Below, in pieces: positions 1 through 8,793 of a stretch of 64,000 nt of DNA (within the stretch, counting starts at the first letter, position 1; each line of letters begins with the position of its first letter). The notes below the pieces were generated by a model. It was not told the origin of the DNA and did not search any database. It was given only the letters and a program-made list of their open reading frames with translations. The stretch comes from JAICMB01 sp963802915 (GTDB lineage: Bacteria > Acidobacteriota > Terriglobia > Bryobacterales > Bryobacteraceae): positions 186,001-250,000 of the forward strand of contig CAWDKQ010000015.1 of the NCBI GenBank assembly GCA_963802915.1, given 5' to 3'. The translations under genes were made by a program, and so were the position numbers.

Positions 1-917
1 CCAGGCTTCAGACGCCCGAGCGACCATATCATCGTTTCGCCACGTGTTTCAAGCCACGACCGGCCGGGCTCGAGCTGCGCCTCCATGCTTATGGGAATCC
101 AGAAATCGGGGCTGACGATTCGCTCGGTGCCAATGAATCCTTTCGGCGCGACCCCGATGACGTTATATCCGAGGCCGTTGACCTTGATAGATCGGCCCGC
201 AATATTCGGATCCGCGCCGAAGCGCTGCTGCCACGTGCGATAGCTCACGACGGCGACTGGATGAGCGCCCGGCTTATCGTCGTCCTGCGGCCCGAACATT
301 CGTCCGAGATACGGCTTCACGCCCAACATGTCGAAATAATTGCCGGTGGCTTCGTACGCCCACGCTCGCGAGTTGTTGCCGCTTGCGATGCTCACGCTGA
401 CCGGAACGAAGCGGCATGCGATGAGCCCGTTGAACACGTCGTTGCGATCGCGGAAATCGCGATAGTCGGGGTAAGACAGATTGGGAGCTTCGGCGCGATT
501 GAGAAACACAAGCTGTTGTGGCTGGTCGACAGGCAGCGGGCGCAGAAAGGCCGTGTTGATCAAAGTGAAGACTGTGGAGTTTGCTCCGATGCCCAGCGCC
601 AGCGTCAGGATGGCCGCTACCGTGAAGCCCGGGCGATTTTCGTAACTGACGCTTAATGCGTAGCGGAGGTCCTGCCATGTCGTCTCGAATTGCGGCCAGC
701 TTCGGCGCTCGCGCAAGCCTTCTTTGAGCGGCGTCACGCCACCGAACTGCCGCAGCGCCGCATGATGCGCTTCGTCGGGAGTCATGCCCTGACTCACAAA
801 GCGCTCGGTCAGAAGCGACAGATGTTCCCGGACCTCATCGTCCAGTTCTTTATCGGAACGCGCCGCGCCGAATAAACCGGCGAAGCGAGACAGGATTGTG
901 CGGAAGTAAGCGAACAT
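1..917 (-). CDS. ADOP-type ABC transporter permease (MacB-like), C-terminus beyond window
   Basis: The reading frame is open from the ATG at 917 to the window edge (about 305 codons seen), so the C-terminus is missing. The N-terminus has the basic/acidic helical segment typical of acidobacterial ADOP permeases (DDEVREHL, then 'DEAHHAALRQFGG'). It is followed by 'TWQDLRYALSVSYENRPGFT', a first membrane segment (VAAILTLALGIGANSTVF) and a MacB periplasmic core domain ('NYFDMLGVKPYLGRMF', 'VAVVSYRTWQQRF'). Family members are MacB/FtsX-fold permeases; their substrates are mostly unknown. A GAGGTGAG Shine-Dalgarno lies just before the ATG, and the start is 3 nt after the padR stop, so the two are co-transcribed. 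Confidence 0.85.
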   Translation of the reverse strand, partial: MFAYFRTILSRFAGLFGAARSDKELDDEVREHLSLLTERFVSQGMTPDEAHHAALRQFGGVTPLKEGLRERRSWPQFETTWQDLRYALSVSYENRPGFTVAAILTLALGIGANSTVFTLINTAFLRPLPVDQPQQLVFLNRAEAPNLSYPDYRDFRDRNDVFNGLIACRFVPVSVSIASGNNSRAWAYEATGNYFDMLGVKPYLGRMFGPQDDDKPGAHPVAVVSYRTWQQRFGADPNIAGRSIKVNGLGYNVIGVAPKGFIGTERIVSPDFWIPISMEAQLEPGRSWLETRGETMIWSLGRLKP

Positions 918-920
918 ATC

Positions 921-1256
921 TCACCTCTCTGGCGCGAGTTGCAGCACTCGTCCGATGACGCCGGAAATGCGTTCCCAGTTCTCGGTTTCGCTGGCCAGTT
1001 GTTTGCGCCCGGCCCGCGTAATGGAATAAAACTTCGCCTTGCGATTGTTCTCCGAAAGGCCCCAGTCAGACGAGATCCATCCGTTTTGGAGCAGGCGGAG
1101 GAGGGACGCGTAGACAGTGCCCTCGTTGAGCTTCAGGACGTCTTCGCTCAGTTGCTCGATGCGGCGGGCGATGCCGTATCCATGCTGCGGTCCGATGGCG
1201 TCGAGCGTCTTGAGCACCATCAGGTCCAGGGTGCCTTGCAGGACTTCCGATTTCAT
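921..1256 (-). CDS. PadR family transcriptional regulator
   Basis: This 111-aa protein has the PadR winged-helix signature: 'SEVLQGTLDLMVLKTLDAIG', 'HGYGIARRIEQLSEDVLKLNEGTVYASLLRLLQNGWI', then 'KAKFYSITRAGRKQL'. It is a short PadR-s2 type DNA-binding repressor. It sits directly upstream of, and is co-transcribed with, an ADOP permease; this gene pair recurs at 25.3-28.2 kb. AAAGGAG precedes the ATG. It probably represses its own operon through the repeated TCCTTTG motif upstream (inference). Confidence 0.9.
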   Translation of the reverse strand: MKSEVLQGTLDLMVLKTLDAIGPQHGYGIARRIEQLSEDVLKLNEGTVYASLLRLLQNGWISSDWGLSENNRKAKFYSITRAGRKQLASETENWERISGVIGRVLQLAPER

Positions 1257-1261
1257 GCGCT

Positions 1262-1304
1262 CTCCTTTGGCCTATGCAAAGGAGCTTATCATGATTCCTT
1301 TGGC
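1262..1304. promoter_or_regulatory. Candidate PadR operator: three TCCTTTG/CAAAGGA half-sites
   Basis: CTCCTTTG (1262-1269) and CAAAGGAG (1277-1284) form a perfect 8-bp inverted repeat. TCCTTTGGC occurs again at 1296-1304, making a direct repeat with 1263-1271 spaced 33 bp. The sites lie between padR and the MFS gene. The proximal half-site also serves as padR's Shine-Dalgarno, so autoregulation at this position is plausible but unproven. Confidence 0.35.
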
Positions 1305-1320
1305 TTGTCCACAGGAAGAT

Positions 1321-2541
1321 TTAAGACGCTTCCGCGACCGCTGCTACCTCACTGGACCGTACCGAGCTGGTGCTACGAAATAGCGCTGCGACGAACAGGA
1401 AAATCAGAAAGGCTCCCAATGCCGAGCTCACCCAGAACCCTTTCCAGTTGCGCGTCGTGGTCGTGAAGAAATCGACGGCCACGCCGGATAAAAGCGATCC
1501 CGTGAACATGCCGACTCCGTAGGTCAGAAACGTCAGGAAACCTTGCGCTGTACTTCGCAGATTCGCCGGGGCGACCTGGTCCGTATAAATCTGACCGGTC
1601 ATGAAGAAAAAATCGAAGCAGACGCCGTGAAACAGGATCGCGAGATAGAACATCCACATACCGCTGCCCGCGTTGCCTAGCGCCAGCAGCGCGTAGCGCA
1701 CCGTCCACGCCAGCAGACCCGTCAGCAGGATGGTCTTCAGCTTGAAGTTGCGATACACAAACGGCATCAGCAACATCATGATCACTTCCGATGCTTGGCC
1801 CAGCGACATCTTTCCGGCCGCATTCTGCACGCCGACATCGTTTAGATAAGCATTCGTGAACGAGAAGTAGAACGTCAGCGGAATGCATGCCAGCAGCGAC
1901 GCGACGAGAAATACCAGGAACGATCGTTCCCGAAGCAATACCAAAGCGTCGAGGCCTAAGATGGTTCGCCAGGACGTTCCCGGACGCTTGCCCGCCGGCG
2001 GCGTGTGCGGCAGCGTCAGGCAAAACAACGCCATGCCCACCGAACAACCGGAGGCGATCAAGAATTGCTTCGGCGACTTCTCCACTCCTAAAAATCCGAT
2101 GGTTAATGCAATCGCGATCCAGCCGATGGTCGCGAAAACTCGGATCAGCGGAAACTGGTTTGCCGCGTTCGTCACATGCCGCAGCGTGAGCGAGTTGGTC
2201 AGCGGCAGCGTCGGGAAAAAGCACAGGCAATAGGCCAGCATCAGCCAGTAGACAGCCGTGAAGCTGGTCGCCTGCGCCACGAAGTAGAGCAACACCGCGC
2301 CGATGAGGTGCAACAGCGCCAACATCCGCTCCGTTGCGAAGTAGCGGTCGACGATGAAGCCGACGAAAAACGGTGAGATCATCGAAGCGAGCGCCGTGGT
2401 ACCGAACACCGCGCCCGTCTCAGTACCGGAGAATTTCAGAGTCGCCGTCAGCCAGGTGCCGATCGTGACGTACCAGGCTCCCCAAACAAAATAGTTGAGG
2501 AACATCATGGCACTCAGTCGAATGCCGACGGAAGTTCGCAT
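1321..2541 (-). CDS. MFS transporter, nucleoside:H+ symporter (NupG/XapB)-like
   Basis: A 406-aa polytopic membrane protein with about 12 hydrophobic segments. The opening 'RLSAMMFLNYFVWGAWYVT', then 'FFVGFIVDRYFATERML' and 'LTNSLTLRHV', match the nucleoside:H+ symporter family of the major facilitator superfamily. It probably imports nucleosides or a related solute with protons. The ATG is 12 nt downstream of the korB stop, so it may be read from the oxidoreductase operon. The substrate cannot be read from sequence. Confidence 0.72.
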   Translation of the reverse strand: MRTSVGIRLSAMMFLNYFVWGAWYVTIGTWLTATLKFSGTETGAVFGTTALASMISPFFVGFIVDRYFATERMLALLHLIGAVLLYFVAQATSFTAVYWLMLAYCLCFFPTLPLTNSLTLRHVTNAANQFPLIRVFATIGWIAIALTIGFLGVEKSPKQFLIASGCSVGMALFCLTLPHTPPAGKRPGTSWRTILGLDALVLLRERSFLVFLVASLLACIPLTFYFSFTNAYLNDVGVQNAAGKMSLGQASEVIMMLLMPFVYRNFKLKTILLTGLLAWTVRYALLALGNAGSGMWMFYLAILFHGVCFDFFFMTGQIYTDQVAPANLRSTAQGFLTFLTYGVGMFTGSLLSGVAVDFFTTTTRNWKGFWVSSALGAFLIFLFVAALFRSTSSVRSSEVAAVAEAS

Positions 2542-2553
2542 TGTTAAATGATA

Positions 2554-3609
2554 CTAGCGGAACTCTTCCTGCAAGCGGTCTAATTCGGCGGAGCCGGGGC
2601 AGAGCGCTTCGAAAGGCAGACGCGAGAGCGGGACCTCGCTGGTGTTGTTCATATCGTGAACATCGCCGGCGCCCTCATCAATGTAAAGCAGTCCCGTCGG
2701 GACGCAGCCGGTGCTCACGTGCTGCTGAAGGTATTCGAAAACCTTGCTGCGGTCGCGCGGATCGTAGTCTTGCGGAACCTTGGTGAAATGCACCACGCTG
2801 CCATCGTGCATGGTGACGGCCGTCGCGCCCTCTACTGCGATCGCAGCATGAATCGATTCGACCGGCAGCACAACGTCGGATTCCGTCACTTTCACCATGT
2901 TCTTGCGCGTATTCAGATAGCTCTTCGTCGATCCGTCATGATCGTTGAAGGTTACGCACGGTGAAATCACATCGACGATCGCGAGACCGCGGTGCGAGAT
3001 GCCGGCCTTCAAAATTGGAATGAGCTGTGCCTTGTCTCCCGAAAAACCTCGCGCTATAAAAGTAGCTCCCATCGTGAGAGCCAGACCAACCGGATCGATC
3101 GGGCTGAAGCGGTTCTGCTCGCCGCGCTTGCTCTTCGTCCCGATGTCGGCCGATGCCGAGAATTGACCTTTCGTCAATCCATACACGCCGTTGTTCTCGA
3201 TGACGTAGAGCATGTTGAGATTGCGGCGTATGGCGTGAATCATGTGACCGATGCCGATGGACAACGAATCGCCGTCGCCCGAGATGCCAATGCAAATCAG
3301 CTCCCGGTTCGCGGCATTCGCGCCCGTCGCGATGGCAGGCATGCGTCCATGAGCGGAGTTGAAGCCATGCGCGCCCCGTACGAAATACGTCGGAGTTTTC
3401 GATGAACATCCAATCCCGCTAAATTTGCCAACCATGTGTGGCTGCAGGGCCAATTCCCAAACTGCACGGATAATTGCGGCGGTCACAGAATCGTGACCGC
3501 ATCCGGCACATAGGGTCGACATCGCGCCTTCGTAATCGCGAATGGTCAACCCCAGGACGTTACGCTCCAGACTGGGGTGCGTAGCCGCAGGTTTTACAAT
3601 AGACGGCAC
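2554..3609 (-). CDS. korB: 2-oxoacid:ferredoxin oxidoreductase, beta subunit
   Basis: A 351-aa thiamine-diphosphate-binding subunit. The TPP region shows 'CAGCGHDSVTAAIIRAVWEL', 'GCSSKTPTYF', 'GISGDGDSLSIGIGHMIHA' and 'YVIENNGVYGLTKGQFS'. With the alpha/gamma subunit it decarboxylates a 2-oxoacid to acyl-CoA with ferredoxin as acceptor; 2-oxoglutarate is the usual substrate of this subfamily, but pyruvate or a branched-chain substrate is not excluded. It starts 4 nt after the upstream gene's stop. In this type the 4Fe-4S domain is absent from the beta subunit and is probably supplied by the flavoprotein encoded two genes upstream. Confidence 0.88.
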   Translation of the reverse strand: MPSIVKPAATHPSLERNVLGLTIRDYEGAMSTLCAGCGHDSVTAAIIRAVWELALQPHMVGKFSGIGCSSKTPTYFVRGAHGFNSAHGRMPAIATGANAANRELICIGISGDGDSLSIGIGHMIHAIRRNLNMLYVIENNGVYGLTKGQFSASADIGTKSKRGEQNRFSPIDPVGLALTMGATFIARGFSGDKAQLIPILKAGISHRGLAIVDVISPCVTFNDHDGSTKSYLNTRKNMVKVTESDVVLPVESIHAAIAVEGATAVTMHDGSVVHFTKVPQDYDPRDRSKVFEYLQQHVSTGCVPTGLLYIDEGAGDVHDMNNTSEVPLSRLPFEALCPGSAELDRLQEEFR

Positions 3610-3613
3610 AAAA

Positions 3614-5416
3614 TTACTCCTCCACCTCGCTCAAAATCGAATCGATAACGTGCTGCGTGCTCAACGGGAAGCCTCCGTAGACCGTTACGGATCGCAGCTT
3701 TTCCTTGGGAACGCTTGTCTCCAATGTCAGCAGTCCCTTTAGTTGTGCATCGCGGTTTTGTTCGATCACCACCGTGAAATCGTGCGCATTGAGAAAATCG
3801 TCCACCGTTTTACTGAACGGGAAACCTCGCACACGCATATAGTCAGTCATGATACCCCGTTCCGCGAGCCGTTGGAGACCTTCGCGTACGGCTGGGTCGC
3901 ATCCCCCGAGCGTAACTACGCCGATGCGAGCGCCTTCGCGCGTATGAATTTCGGGAGCGGGAACGAAATCCGCCGCCGCTTTATGTTTGCGCAGCAGGCG
4001 ATCCATCACATCTTTATATTCGGCCGGCGTCTCGGTGTAATTCCCGAGTTTGTCGTGTCCCGAACCACGAGTGAAATAAGAACCTTTTTCGCTGATGCCG
4101 GGCAACGTGCGCGCCGCGACATGATTTTCATCTTCCGGAGAATAGCGGAAGAACTTCGGCAATTGCTCCAACTCTTCGGCATCCAGAACCCGGCCGCGGT
4201 TGGGCCGATACGTATCATCCCACTTCAAGCGCGGCACCACCCAGTCGTTCATTCCGATATCCAGATCGGACATCAGAAAGACCGGCGTCTGGAAATACTC
4301 GGCCAGATCGAACGCCTTCACGGCGAATTCAAAGCACTCGGCCGGGTTCGACGGGAACAGCAGAATATGTTTCGTATCGCCATGCGATGCGTAGGCGCAC
4401 AGCATGAGATCGGATTGCTGCGTGCGAGTCGGCATACCGGTGGATGGACCGGTGCGCTGCACGTCGATGATGACGGCAGGAACCTCGGCGTAATATCCGA
4501 AGCCGATCAGCTCATTCATGAGTGAAACGCCGGGACCGGCGGTGGAGGTGAACGCGCGAGCGCCGGCCCACGATGCTCCCAGCACCATGCCGATGGCCGC
4601 TAATTCGTCTTCCGCCTGCAAAATTGCAAAATTATTGCGCCCCGTATCGGGGTCTTTGCGATATTTCTCGCAGAACGCTTTGAAGGCATCCATCACGGAT
4701 GTCGCCGGCGTGATGGGATACCAAGCGGCTACGGTCGCACCGGCGTAAATGCAACCCAGAGCCGTGGCCGTATTGCCGTCGATCAGAATCTTATCGTCGT
4801 TCGCATGCATCGGCTCGACATGGAATGGCAGCGGGCACGCAAGCTGCGTTTTCGCGTAGTCGTAACCCAGACGCAGAGCGCGGCGATTCGATTCGAGCAT
4901 CGCTTTCTTCGCGCCGTACTGCTCCGCGACAAGCTCTTCAATGATCTCGACATCGATATCGAGCAGCGCGACAATCGAGCCGGCGTACGCGATGTTCTTC
5001 ATCAGGATGCGCTCGCGCGGTTCGCGAAATGCTTCGTTGCAAAGCTGCGCCAGTGGAACTCCCAGGAAGTTGACGTCATCGCGATGCAGCGCCGGATCGA
5101 GAGGCCAGGTGGAATCGTAGAGGACGTAACCGCCGGAGCGGACCTCGCGTATATCGCGGCCGTATGTCTGGCCGTTCATGGCGACCATCAAGTCGTAATC
5201 GAGCGACCGCGCGGCGTAGCCGTCTTTATTGACCCGAATTTCGTACCAGGTGGGCAAGCCCTGAATATTGGATGGAAACAGATTCTTCCCGCAAACCGGG
5301 ATGCCCATGCGAAACATGGCCTGCATCAGTAGGCTGTTGGCGCTGGCGGATCCCGTCCCGTTTACATTTGCGAGTTTGAGCGCGAAGTCGTTTACGCGCT
5401 CTGAAGTTGCAGACAT
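3614..5416 (-). CDS. korA: 2-oxoacid:ferredoxin oxidoreductase, fused gamma-alpha subunit
   Basis: A 600-aa fusion. Residues 1-190 are the gamma domain ('NGTGSASANSLLMQAMFRMG', 'NLFPSNIQGLPTWY'). Residues about 205-600 are the pyrimidine-binding alpha domain ('GNTATALGCIYAGATVAAWY', 'QAEDELAAIGMVLGASWAGA', 'TSTAGPGVSLMNELIGFGYY', 'RTGPSTGMPTRTQQSDL'). This gamma-alpha fusion pairs with the separate beta subunit downstream. The start overlaps the end of the flavoprotein gene by 25 nt, implying translational coupling. Confidence 0.9.
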   Translation of the reverse strand: MSATSERVNDFALKLANVNGTGSASANSLLMQAMFRMGIPVCGKNLFPSNIQGLPTWYEIRVNKDGYAARSLDYDLMVAMNGQTYGRDIREVRSGGYVLYDSTWPLDPALHRDDVNFLGVPLAQLCNEAFREPRERILMKNIAYAGSIVALLDIDVEIIEELVAEQYGAKKAMLESNRRALRLGYDYAKTQLACPLPFHVEPMHANDDKILIDGNTATALGCIYAGATVAAWYPITPATSVMDAFKAFCEKYRKDPDTGRNNFAILQAEDELAAIGMVLGASWAGARAFTSTAGPGVSLMNELIGFGYYAEVPAVIIDVQRTGPSTGMPTRTQQSDLMLCAYASHGDTKHILLFPSNPAECFEFAVKAFDLAEYFQTPVFLMSDLDIGMNDWVVPRLKWDDTYRPNRGRVLDAEELEQLPKFFRYSPEDENHVAARTLPGISEKGSYFTRGSGHDKLGNYTETPAEYKDVMDRLLRKHKAAADFVPAPEIHTREGARIGVVTLGGCDPAVREGLQRLAERGIMTDYMRVRGFPFSKTVDDFLNAHDFTVVIEQNRDAQLKGLLTLETSVPKEKLRSVTVYGGFPLSTQHVIDSILSEVEE

Positions 5417-7179
5417 GGCACACTCCCCGCGTATGGAATCTCAAGATCGAATTTTTGCATGTCCCAGGCATAAGTGGGGCATCGTTCGGCGCACAGGCCG
5501 CAGTGGACGCAGACGTCTTCGTCCTTCACCATGATGCGCCCGGTTTGTTTCAGCGGCGCCGACGCGTAGATCGCCTGATCGTGATTGATGGCTGGAGCCG
5601 AAAGGCGCTGGCGTAAATCCTCTTCCGGACCGTCCGGTGCGATGGTGAGACATTGCACCGGGCACACATCGATGCAGGCGTCGCATTCGATGCATTTCGG
5701 CGCCACGAAAACGGTTTCGATGTCGCAATTGAGGCAGCGCTGTACTTCGTTGGCAGTCTGCTCGGCCGTGAAACCGAGCTCGACTTCAATGTTCAAATTC
5801 GTGAAGCGTTCGACTAAGTCGACATGCGTCATCTTCTGGCGCGTCGACGGGTTGTAGTCGTTGTGATAGCTCCACTCGCTCAGCCCCATCTTCTGGCTGA
5901 TCAGGTTCGTCCCCTGCGGCGGCCTGTCCTGGACGGGAACGCCCTGGCAGAAGTTGTGAATCGAGATGGCTGCCTGGTGCGCATGCTCGACAGCCCAGAT
6001 GATGTTCTTCGGTCCGAACGCCGCATCGCCGCCGAAGAAGACGTTGGGGCGCGTGGATTGCAGCGTCTTCTCGTCCACCTTGGGCATATCCCATTTGCCG
6101 AACTCGATGCCGGTGTCGCGTTCGATCCACGGAAATGCATTGTCCTGGCCGATGGCGAGGATGACGTCGTCGCACGGAAGGAACACGGTGTCGAGGGTTG
6201 TCGATCGTTTCGCATCCGCATCCCACTCGACGCGCTCAAATTCCATTCCGACGAGTTTGCCGTTCTCCACCACGAAACGTTTCGGCGCGTGATTGATAAC
6301 GATTTCGATGCCTTCTTCTTCGGCATCTTCCAACTCCCACGGCGAAGCTTTGAAGTATTGACGCGGACGCCGCGCCATGACTTTGATGTCCTTGCCGCCG
6401 AGACGCCGTGAGGAGCGGCAGCAATCCATGGCGGTGTTGCCGACGCCGATGATCAAGACACGCTCGCCGATGGAATTGATGTGCTCGAATGCGAGCGATT
6501 GCAGCCAATCGATTCCGATATGGATGTTGTCCGCGGCTTCCTGACGGCCCGGCAGATCGAGATCCTTACCGCGCGGCGCGCCGCTGCCAACGAAGACCGC
6601 GTCCCACCCTTCATCGAGCAGCGACTTCATGCTGGTGACCGGCGAGTTGTAGCGAACGTCGACGCCCATGTTGACGATCATGCCGATCTCGTCGTCGAGG
6701 ACGCCCGCCGGGAGACGGAACGATGGGATGTTGCTGCGCATCAGACCGCCGGGCTTGTCGAATTTCTCGAATATAGTGACCTGATAGCCGAGAGGCATCA
6801 GGTCATTCGCGACTCCGAGCGATGCCGGTCCGGCTCCGATGCAAGCCACGCGCTTGCCGTTCTTTTGAGTCGGGATCGGCGGCAGCAGGTCTTTGACGTC
6901 GTCGCGCAGATCGGCAGCGACACGTTTGAGGCGGCAGATGGCTACGGGCTTCCCGTCGAGACGGCCACGGCGGCATGCGGGCTCGCAGGGACGGTCGCAG
7001 GTGCGGCCCAGGACCCCGGGAAAGATGTTGGACTTCCGGTTGATCATGTAGGCGTCGGTGTAACGGCCCTGCGCGATGAGCCGGATGTACTCCGGCACAT
7101 TTGTGTGCGCGGGACAGGCCCACTGGCAATCGACGACTTTATGAAAATATTCCGGAGTCCGGATATCGGTTGGCTTCAC
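5392..7179 (-). CDS. FAD/Fe-S NAD(P)-dependent oxidoreductase (GltD-like) with C-terminal 2x4Fe-4S ferredoxin domain
   Basis: I chose the GTG at 7179, which follows AAGGA by 7 nt and gives 595 aa. A longer frame runs to 7401 but has no other good start and crosses a heptamer-repeat tract. The N-terminal Fe-S region has cysteines near residues 18, 22, 61, 65, 69 and 82 ('CQWACPAHTNVPEY', 'CDRPCEPACRRGR'). The FAD-binding GAGPAS is at about 115 and the second nucleotide-binding site is 'GVGNTAMDCCRSSRRLG'. The C-terminus has 'CIECDACIDVCPVQC' and 'CVHCGLCAERCP', two 4Fe-4S clusters. It is first gene of the kor operon, so it probably passes electrons between the 2-oxoacid oxidoreductase and NAD(P)H. 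Confidence 0.85.
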   Translation of the reverse strand: MKPTDIRTPEYFHKVVDCQWACPAHTNVPEYIRLIAQGRYTDAYMINRKSNIFPGVLGRTCDRPCEPACRRGRLDGKPVAICRLKRVAADLRDDVKDLLPPIPTQKNGKRVACIGAGPASLGVANDLMPLGYQVTIFEKFDKPGGLMRSNIPSFRLPAGVLDDEIGMIVNMGVDVRYNSPVTSMKSLLDEGWDAVFVGSGAPRGKDLDLPGRQEAADNIHIGIDWLQSLAFEHINSIGERVLIIGVGNTAMDCCRSSRRLGGKDIKVMARRPRQYFKASPWELEDAEEEGIEIVINHAPKRFVVENGKLVGMEFERVEWDADAKRSTTLDTVFLPCDDVILAIGQDNAFPWIERDTGIEFGKWDMPKVDEKTLQSTRPNVFFGGDAAFGPKNIIWAVEHAHQAAISIHNFCQGVPVQDRPPQGTNLISQKMGLSEWSYHNDYNPSTRQKMTHVDLVERFTNLNIEVELGFTAEQTANEVQRCLNCDIETVFVAPKCIECDACIDVCPVQCLTIAPDGPEEDLRQRLSAPAINHDQAIYASAPLKQTGRIMVKDEDVCVHCGLCAERCPTYAWDMQKFDLEIPYAGSVPCLQLQSA

Positions 7180-7552
7180 GCGTGCATCCTTGTAGTACCT
7201 TCGGGCGAGGGACTGATCGGCTGTAGATCGAGATATCTCTTTTCTTCTCTTTATTGTACTCGGGAAGGGCGTTCGTAGTTGTTGGTTCGTGGTTGTTGGT
7301 TCCCCCTTTTGACGTTTGCCTGCGCTTGGGTCTGTTGGGTCCCTTCTTGGGTTCGTTTCGTAATTCGTGTTGTTCCGGGCCTTCGAGAAGGCCCCGAGCA
7401 CGTGTCTCTCGCTCTACATTAAAAGTGCGCAATGGGGACTGGTCCGCGGCGCGGCGTAAGTTGATGAGAACTAGGACGAAATAGCCGCAATTATTTCGCG
7501 ACTGCCGAGGCGTGGAAGAATGAGAGTCGCGGATCTGTTTAAGGAGGCAATG
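7180..7552. other. Intergenic region between divergent operons, with a heptamer-repeat tract
   Basis: A 373-bp gap separates the flavoprotein operon (minus) from the epimerase (plus). It must hold both promoters, but no clear -35/-10 pair stands out. Positions 7271-7305 are five tandem GTT-initial heptamers. The rest, about 7306-7540, shows nothing recognisable. Confidence 0.6.
7271..7305. repeat. Heptanucleotide tandem repeat, locus 1
   Basis: Five in-phase 7-mers: GTTCGTA, GTTGTTG, GTTCGTG, GTTGTTG, GTTCCCC. It is the same family as the tracts at 46.7, 48.55, 49.9 and 53.5 kb. Confidence 0.8.
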
Positions 7553-8602
7553 ATGAGCACAGTTCTGGTGACCGGTGGGTCTGGCTTCATCGGCAGCCAT
7601 TCGATTTTGCAACTTCTGGCCGCGGGGCACCAGGTGCGCACCACGGTTCGCAATCTCAAACGAGAAGGCGATGTGCGCGCCATGCTGAAGGAAGGCGGCG
7701 TGGAGCCGGCGGATCGGTTGTCCTTCGTCGCCGCCGATCTTGAAAAAGACGCCGGATGGCCGGATGCTGTGGCCGGCTGCGACTACGTGCTGCATGTCGC
7801 GTCGCCTTTTCCTTCGAGCGTCCCCAAGCATGAGGACGATCTGATTGTGCCTGCCCGCGAAGGTGCGCTTCGTGTGCTGCGTGCCGCGCGCGATGCTCGT
7901 GTCAAGCGGGTTGTGTTGACCTCGTCATTTGCCGCGATCGGCTATGGCCAACCAGTGCAGAAGGAGCCGTTCAACGAGACGAACTGGACGGACCCCAATG
8001 GGGACGACGTCCAAGCTTATGCCAAATCGAAGACTCTGGCCGAACGCGCGGCTTGGGATTTTATTGCCAAGGAGGGCGGCGGGCTGGAGCTTTCCGTGGT
8101 CAATCCGGTGGGCGTGTTCGGCCCGGTGCTGGGTCCCGATTATTCGACTTCGATTTTGCTGGTGCAGCGGATGATGGATGGCGCGATGCCGGGGTGCCCG
8201 CAGCTTTATTTCGGCGTTGTGGATGTGCGCGATGTCGCGGACCTGCACATTCGCGCGATGACGAATCCGGCGGCTAAGGGTGAACGGTTTCTGGCCGTGT
8301 CGGGCGATTTCATGGCGATGGTGGAGATTGCGAAGACGCTGAAGAATCGCATGGGCGACGCGGCCAGGAGGGTGCCGACGAGGCAACTGCCGAACTGGCT
8401 GGTGCGTCTTGCGGCGTTGCGCGATCCGGCGATCAAGCTGATCCTGCCGGAACTTGGGAAGGCAAAGAATGCGACGAACGAGAAGGCTCGGCGGGTGCTG
8501 GGGTGGACGCCGAGGTCGAGGGAGGATGCTGTTGTGGCTACGGCGGAGAGCTTAGTGCGGTTGGGTTTGCTGAAGGGGAGCACGAGGCGGGCGGCGGCTT
8601 AG
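7553..8602 (+). CDS. NAD(P)-dependent epimerase/dehydratase family aldehyde reductase (extended SDR)
   Basis: A 349-aa protein with the Rossmann motif 'VLVTGGSGFIGSHSI' at the N-terminus, 'VVLTSSFAAIGYG', the Y-x3-K catalytic pair in 'YAKSKTLAERAAWDF', and 'NPVGVFGPVLGPDYSTS'. This is the dihydroflavonol-reductase/aldehyde-reductase branch of extended SDRs; the substrate is unknown. AAGGAGG at 7541-7547 favours the second of two adjacent ATGs (7553, 5-nt spacing) over 7550 or the in-frame ATG at 7520. It appears to be monocistronic. Confidence 0.85.
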   Translation: MSTVLVTGGSGFIGSHSILQLLAAGHQVRTTVRNLKREGDVRAMLKEGGVEPADRLSFVAADLEKDAGWPDAVAGCDYVLHVASPFPSSVPKHEDDLIVPAREGALRVLRAARDARVKRVVLTSSFAAIGYGQPVQKEPFNETNWTDPNGDDVQAYAKSKTLAERAAWDFIAKEGGGLELSVVNPVGVFGPVLGPDYSTSILLVQRMMDGAMPGCPQLYFGVVDVRDVADLHIRAMTNPAAKGERFLAVSGDFMAMVEIAKTLKNRMGDAARRVPTRQLPNWLVRLAALRDPAIKLILPELGKAKNATNEKARRVLGWTPRSREDAVVATAESLVRLGLLKGSTRRAAA

Positions 8603-8699
8603 ACGGCGATCGCGCTGCTGACCGCTCAATGCGTCTTAAGCCGCCGGGCGCGCCTACGTCTTCGCCCGGTCTGCTTTGTGCCGGGGCATGCCCGATGAA

Positions 8700-8718
8700 G
8701 ACGAGAAGACTTCTCGTC
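8700..8718 (+). terminator. Stem-loop after the epimerase gene
   Basis: GACGAGAA (8700-8707) and TTCTCGTC (8711-8718) form a perfect 8-bp stem with a 3-nt loop, about 100 nt after the epimerase stop. No T-run follows, so terminator function is uncertain. Confidence 0.3.
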
Positions 8719-8793
8719 TAAGTTGTGCCCGGACAGCGTTCCATGGAGCGTACTCGATGGGGACCGAACTGGGCTATACAGGAGGGTATCAAG

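Noticed and set aside
7180..7401. Longer start for the Fe-S flavoprotein
   Set aside because: The extra 74 codons are repeat-derived, and GTG 7179 has a correctly spaced SD and begins just before the conserved TPEYFHKVVDCQWACPAHT.
7139..7831. 230-codon minus-strand frame
   Set aside because: Antisense to the epimerase and crossing the heptamer tract; no family match, and conserved genes occupy both flanks.
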